From positions 36,572-100,571 of the forward strand of contig JAUNPU010000011.1 of the NCBI GenBank assembly GCA_030536555.1: DNA of 64,000 bases, given 5' to 3'. Below are positions 60,936 to 64,000 of the stretch, piece after piece; within the stretch, counting starts at the first letter, position 1; each line of letters begins with the position of its first letter. The translations under genes and the position numbers were made by a program. Origin of the DNA: Eubacteriales bacterium. GTDB lineage: Bacteria > Bacillota > Clostridia > Lachnospirales > Lachnospiraceae. A model generated the notes under the pieces. That model was given only the letters and a program-made list of their open reading frames with translations, did no database searches and had not been told where the DNA came from.

Positions 60936-62414
60936 ATGCGTGCAAGTGGAATCTTAATGCCGGTTTCCAGTCTGCCGTCCAGATACGGAATCGGATCATT
61001 TTCAAAAAGTGCATATGAGTTCGTGGATATGCTGAAGGAGGCTGGTCAGCGGTACTGGCAGATTCTGCCGCTGGGACCGACCAGCTACGGGGATTCCCCC
61101 TACCAGTCCTTCTCCACCTTTGCGGGCAATCCGTATTTTATCGACCTGGACCAGCTGGTGGAGGAAGGATGGCTGACGGAGAAAGAGTGTCTGGCAGCGG
61201 ACTTCGGGAAGAATCCGGCGCAGGTGGATTACGGCAAGATCTACAAGAGCCGCTTCAAGCTGCTTCGGAAAGCCTATGAGCGTGCCGGTGTGGGCGAGGA
61301 TCAGGAGTTTCTGGCGTTCAAGCGGGAAAATGACTACTGGCTGCGGGACTATGCGCTGTTTATGGCGGTGAAGGACCGGTTTGAGGGCGTGGCGTGGAAC
61401 GAGTGGGCGGAGGATATCCGCCTGCGCTGGGACAATGCCATGGACTACTACCAGCGGGAGCTGTACTTTGATGTGGAGTTCTACTCCTGGCTGCAGTATC
61501 TGTTCATGAAGCAGTGGACGAAGTTAAAAACCTATGCCAATGACAACGGCATCCGCATCATCGGGGATATTCCCATCTACGTGGCATTTGACAGTGCGGA
61601 CGTGTGGGCGAATCCGGCGCTGTTCCAGTTCGATCAGGACAATATGCCGGTGGCGGTGGCTGGCTGCCCGCCGGATGGATTTGCCGCAGACGGTCAGCTG
61701 TGGGGCAACCCGCTGTACCGCTGGGATTATCACCGTGCCACCGGCTATGAGTGGTGGATCCGCCGGATCGCCTACTGCCGGAAGCTTTACGATGTGGTGC
61801 GCATCGATCATTTCCGCGGGTTTGATGAGTATTTCTCCATTCCCTACGGAGACAAGACAGCCCACGGCGGTCACTGGGAAAAGGGACCGGGCATGGATCT
61901 GTTCCGGACTGTGGAGGCACGGCTTGGAAAGCTGGATATCATTGCGGAGGATCTGGGCTATATCACCGACAGCGTGAAGCAGCTGGTGTGGGAGAGCGGA
62001 TTTCCGGGCATGAAGGTGCTGGAGTTCGCATTTGACTCCAGGGAGGCATCGGATTACCTGCCCCATACCTATGTGCACAATTCGGTTGTGTACACAGGCA
62101 CCCATGACAATGAGACCATCGAGGGATGGTTTGCCGGACTGGATGAGGCGGATCTTCAGATGTGTGAGGACTACATGAACATCCACCGGGAACCGGGGAA
62201 GAAGTATCACTGGGATTTCATCCGGCTGGCGATGCTCAGTGTGTCGGATCTGTGCATCATCCCCATTCAGGACTATCTGGGACTGGACAATAAAGCGCGG
62301 ATCAACACGCCGTCCACCCTGGGCTGCAACTGGAAGTGGCGGCTGAAGGAGGGGCAGGTGAAGCCGGAGCTGGTGAAGGAGATTCGGCGGATTACGAAGA
62401 TCAGTGCGCGGTAG
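60936..62414 (+). CDS. malQ: 4-alpha-glucanotransferase (amylomaltase)
   Basis: A 492-residue cytoplasmic GH77 enzyme that transfers glucan chains between maltodextrins and releases glucose. Family blocks: ASGILMPVSSLPSRYGIGSF at the start, the 250s region with PPDGFAADGQLWGNPLY, DVVRIDHFRGFDEY (nucleophile Asp), DIIAEDLGYIT (acid/base Glu) and YTGTHDNETIEGWF (third Asp). I use ATG 60936, preceded by AAGGAGG. It follows the permeases by 70 nt and processes the sugars they import. Confidence 0.94.
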   Translation: MRASGILMPVSSLPSRYGIGSFSKSAYEFVDMLKEAGQRYWQILPLGPTSYGDSPYQSFSTFAGNPYFIDLDQLVEEGWLTEKECLAADFGKNPAQVDYGKIYKSRFKLLRKAYERAGVGEDQEFLAFKRENDYWLRDYALFMAVKDRFEGVAWNEWAEDIRLRWDNAMDYYQRELYFDVEFYSWLQYLFMKQWTKLKTYANDNGIRIIGDIPIYVAFDSADVWANPALFQFDQDNMPVAVAGCPPDGFAADGQLWGNPLYRWDYHRATGYEWWIRRIAYCRKLYDVVRIDHFRGFDEYFSIPYGDKTAHGGHWEKGPGMDLFRTVEARLGKLDIIAEDLGYITDSVKQLVWESGFPGMKVLEFAFDSREASDYLPHTYVHNSVVYTGTHDNETIEGWFAGLDEADLQMCEDYMNIHREPGKKYHWDFIRLAMLSVSDLCIIPIQDYLGLDNKARINTPSTLGCNWKWRLKEGQVKPELVKEIRRITKISAR

Positions 62415-62443
62415 TTGCCAGAGCAGGATAAATTTGATATAAT
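62415..62443 (+). promoter_or_regulatory. Promoter of the LacI-family regulator gene
   Basis: TTGCCA (62415-62420), a 17-bp spacer with TG before the -10, then TATAAT (62438-62443). The leader is about 210 nt and contains a GACCAGGA/TCCTGGTC hairpin (62526-62533 with 62549-62556) with no T tract. Confidence 0.78.
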
Positions 62444-62658
62444 GACAGCTGTTTGAACCGGAGGCGTGAGAGCAGCTGCCTGCGGCTGTGACCGGAAGGA
62501 GGCAGCTGCGGTAATCGGAGTGGTTGACCAGGATGCTGTGACGGGCAGTCCTGGTCAAATCTGTATTACGGGAAGAACCGGGAGGCGTGTACGGGGCTGT
62601 GATGGTGCAAAGCGGCTTTGGATTCCGGTTCTAAGAGTGACGAAGCGAGGTGGTTTCG

Positions 62659-63687
62659 ATGGAATCGATTACGATAAAGGACGTGGCGCGGCTGTGCGGC
62701 GTGGGAGTCAGCACGGTGTCGCGGGCAATCAACAATCATCCGGATATCAACCCGGAGACGAAAGAGATGATTATGCGGGTCATTTCGGAGAATCATTACA
62801 TTCCCAACAACAGCGCCCGGAACTTAAAGAGGCAGGAGTCCAGGACTGTGGCGGTGCTGATCAAGGGAATCACCAACCCGTTCTTTCACGGCATGATCAG
62901 GATTCTGGAGCACGAGATTGAGCGGAAGAAGTACAGCTTTCTCCTTCACCATGTGGATGAGGGGGAAAATGAGATCAGCGTGGCGCTGGAGCTGGAGAAG
63001 GAGAAGAAGCTCTGCGGAATCATTTTCCTGGGCGGCGCCATGGGGCATACGGAGGAGCAGCTGAAGCAGATTGGAAGCCCCTTTGTGTTTGCAACCATTC
63101 AGATGGAAAAGAGCGTGGATAAGCGACTGTATTCTTCTGTGTCCATCGATGACGTGAAGGAGGCTTACCGGATGGTGGACCACTTGATCAGCATGGGACA
63201 CCGGAAGATCGCGCTGGTGGCTGCCAGAGAGGACGATGTGGCTATCGGACATATGCGTCTGGAAGGATATCAGAAGGCACTGGAGGATCACAAGATTCCG
63301 TTCCGGAAGGAGCTGGTGCTGCATCCGGTCAAGGGGGACAATCCCTACACCATGGAGAGCGGCTACCGGGTGACAAAGCGATTTCTGGAGGCGGGTGGGG
63401 ATGCCACGGCATTTTTCGTGGTGTCGGACAACACGGCATTCGGCGTGTGCAAGGCCATCCGGGACGCGGGAAAGCAGGTGCCGGAGGACTATTCGGTGGC
63501 AGGCTTTGACGGAATCGAGATGGGGCAGTACTACAATCCCACTCTTGCAACCATGAAGCAGCCCTGCGACGAGATGGCAAAGGAGGCGGTGGAGCTGCTG
63601 TTTGACCTGATGGAGGAGCAGGGGGTGAACAGGCACCGGATCTTTACCACGGAGCTGGTGGACGGAGAGTCGGTGCGGACGGTGTAA
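62659..63687 (+). CDS. LacI-family transcriptional regulator (MalR-like)
   Basis: A 342-residue repressor. The N-terminal helix-turn-helix and hinge are complete (ITIKDVARLCGVGVSTVSRAINNHPDINPETKEMIMRVISENHYIPNNSARNLKRQ). The sugar-binding core follows (VAVLIKGITNPFFHGMIRILE, VSIDDVKEAYRMVDHLISMGHRKIALV). I use ATG 62659 with GAGGTGG upstream. Its likely target is the CG-centred palindrome in the ABC operon promoter at 57541; control of malQ or of its own gene is also possible. Confidence 0.9.
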   Translation: MESITIKDVARLCGVGVSTVSRAINNHPDINPETKEMIMRVISENHYIPNNSARNLKRQESRTVAVLIKGITNPFFHGMIRILEHEIERKKYSFLLHHVDEGENEISVALELEKEKKLCGIIFLGGAMGHTEEQLKQIGSPFVFATIQMEKSVDKRLYSSVSIDDVKEAYRMVDHLISMGHRKIALVAAREDDVAIGHMRLEGYQKALEDHKIPFRKELVLHPVKGDNPYTMESGYRVTKRFLEAGGDATAFFVVSDNTAFGVCKAIRDAGKQVPEDYSVAGFDGIEMGQYYNPTLATMKQPCDEMAKEAVELLFDLMEEQGVNRHRIFTTELVDGESVRTV

Positions 63688-63777
63688 AAACATCTTTGAA
63701 AATACCGTATATTCCGGCGCTGACCGGACACACTAGGATTAGTACAAAGGAAGTACAAATCAGAAACAGGTGAGTCC

Positions 63778-64000
63778 ATGGGTAAGCCGAACAGGAAACT
63801 GAAGAAAATATTATTGATATTGGGAATCACAGGTGCAGTATACGGAAGCTTCCGCTACCTGCTGCCGCTTGTGGTTCCTTTTTTGCTGGCGTGGGGGCTG
63901 GCGATACTTTTGAAGCCGTCGGCGGCGTGGATTGCCGGGAGATGCCGGGTGACGGTGAGGCGGCGGAGAATGGGGTGGGAGCGAAGCAGCGCGGGGCGGC
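63778..64000 (+). CDS. AI-2E/YtvI-like membrane protein, 3' truncated by window edge
   Basis: Only the first 74 codons are visible, beginning GKPNRKLKKILLILGITG. The hydrophobic segments and the motif YLLPLVVPFLLAWGLAILLKP match the start of AI-2E family permeases, including the sporulation membrane protein YtvI. The frame is open to the right edge. An AGGTGAG site precedes the ATG. The sporulation role is inference from resemblance; a general AI-2E permease is equally possible. Confidence 0.7.
   Translation, partial: MGKPNRKLKKILLILGITGAVYGSFRYLLPLVVPFLLAWGLAILLKPSAAWIAGRCRVTVRRRRMGWERSSAGR

Overview
The window looks like chromosomal DNA from a spore-forming, Gram-positive anaerobe of the Clostridia, most likely a Lachnospiraceae gut bacterium. 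Reasons: strong AGGAGG-type ribosome-binding sites, sigma-A promoters of the TTGACA-N17-TATAAT type, a zinc-type L31, a LysM/DUF3794 spore-assembly protein (SipL type), a YtvI-like membrane protein at the right edge, Cna_B/SpaA-type surface domains, and many carbohydrate-uptake genes. The family-level assignment is inference from gene content; no rRNA or other direct marker is present.

Layout. (1) 1-10.8 kb: the 3' part of a giant surface adhesin that starts left of the window. (2) 11-15.5 kb: mreB, recD2, comF. (3) 15.5-19.4 kb: the core operon rpmG-secE-nusG-rplK-rplA followed by rplJ-rplL, with two copies of an L1-binding-site mimic, a structured repeat and an L10 leader. (4) 19.4-27 kb: a LysR regulator, an FtsL-like protein, a cold-shock gene whose leader carries a terminator hairpin, tagaturonate reductase under twin LacI/CcpA-type operators, a polysaccharide deacetylase, rarA and rho. 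(5) 27-33.2 kb: a secreted cell-wall-binding protein whose promoter spacer is a G9 tract, then rpmE, a DUF1385 gene, prmC and prfA. (6) 33.3-37.2 kb, mostly minus strand: a SARP-like regulator, a sodium/solute symporter and a TetR regulator. (7) 37.4-41.4 kb: a PrcB-like lipoprotein, cysE, a TtcA-like gene and the SipL-like gene. (8) 41.4-42.9 kb: repeat-rich, nearly gene-free DNA containing tandem repeats, a palindrome array and a probable type I toxin/antisense-RNA module. (9) 42.9-50.8 kb: a GIY-YIG protein, the trehalose regulon (treR, treP, treC), a diguanylate cyclase, a HlyIII/PAQR protein and an RluA-family pseudouridine synthase. (10) 50.8-51.5 kb: two homologous ~248-nt structured elements in inverted orientation. 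(11) 51.6-54.4 kb: an AbgT transporter and a cation antiporter behind a yybP-ykoY (manganese) riboswitch. (12) 54.6-63.7 kb: an alpha-glucan utilisation cluster (GH13 glucosidase, AraC regulator, ABC binding protein and two permeases, malQ, LacI regulator), then the start of a YtvI-like gene.

How the genes work together. The trehalose genes form a PTS import/hydrolysis pathway (trehalose to trehalose-6-phosphate to glucose plus glucose-6-phosphate), with TreR probably acting at twin palindromes. The maltodextrin genes import oligosaccharides by an ABC system lacking its own ATPase, then process them with a glucosidase and a glucanotransferase. The translation genes carry at least three probable RNA-level controls.

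The strongest candidate for something undescribed is the twin element at 50771-51018 and 51224-51472. The two copies share unpaired sequence blocks, and their stems differ by about eight compensatory base-pair changes plus one coordinated base-pair deletion. This pattern implies a selected secondary structure. Other notable signals are the type I toxin-antitoxin locus near 42.6 kb, the homopolymer-spaced promoter near 27.27 kb, the duplicated L1 sites and the cold-shock leader. All functional calls rest on reading motifs and protein sequence by eye; no database search was run.
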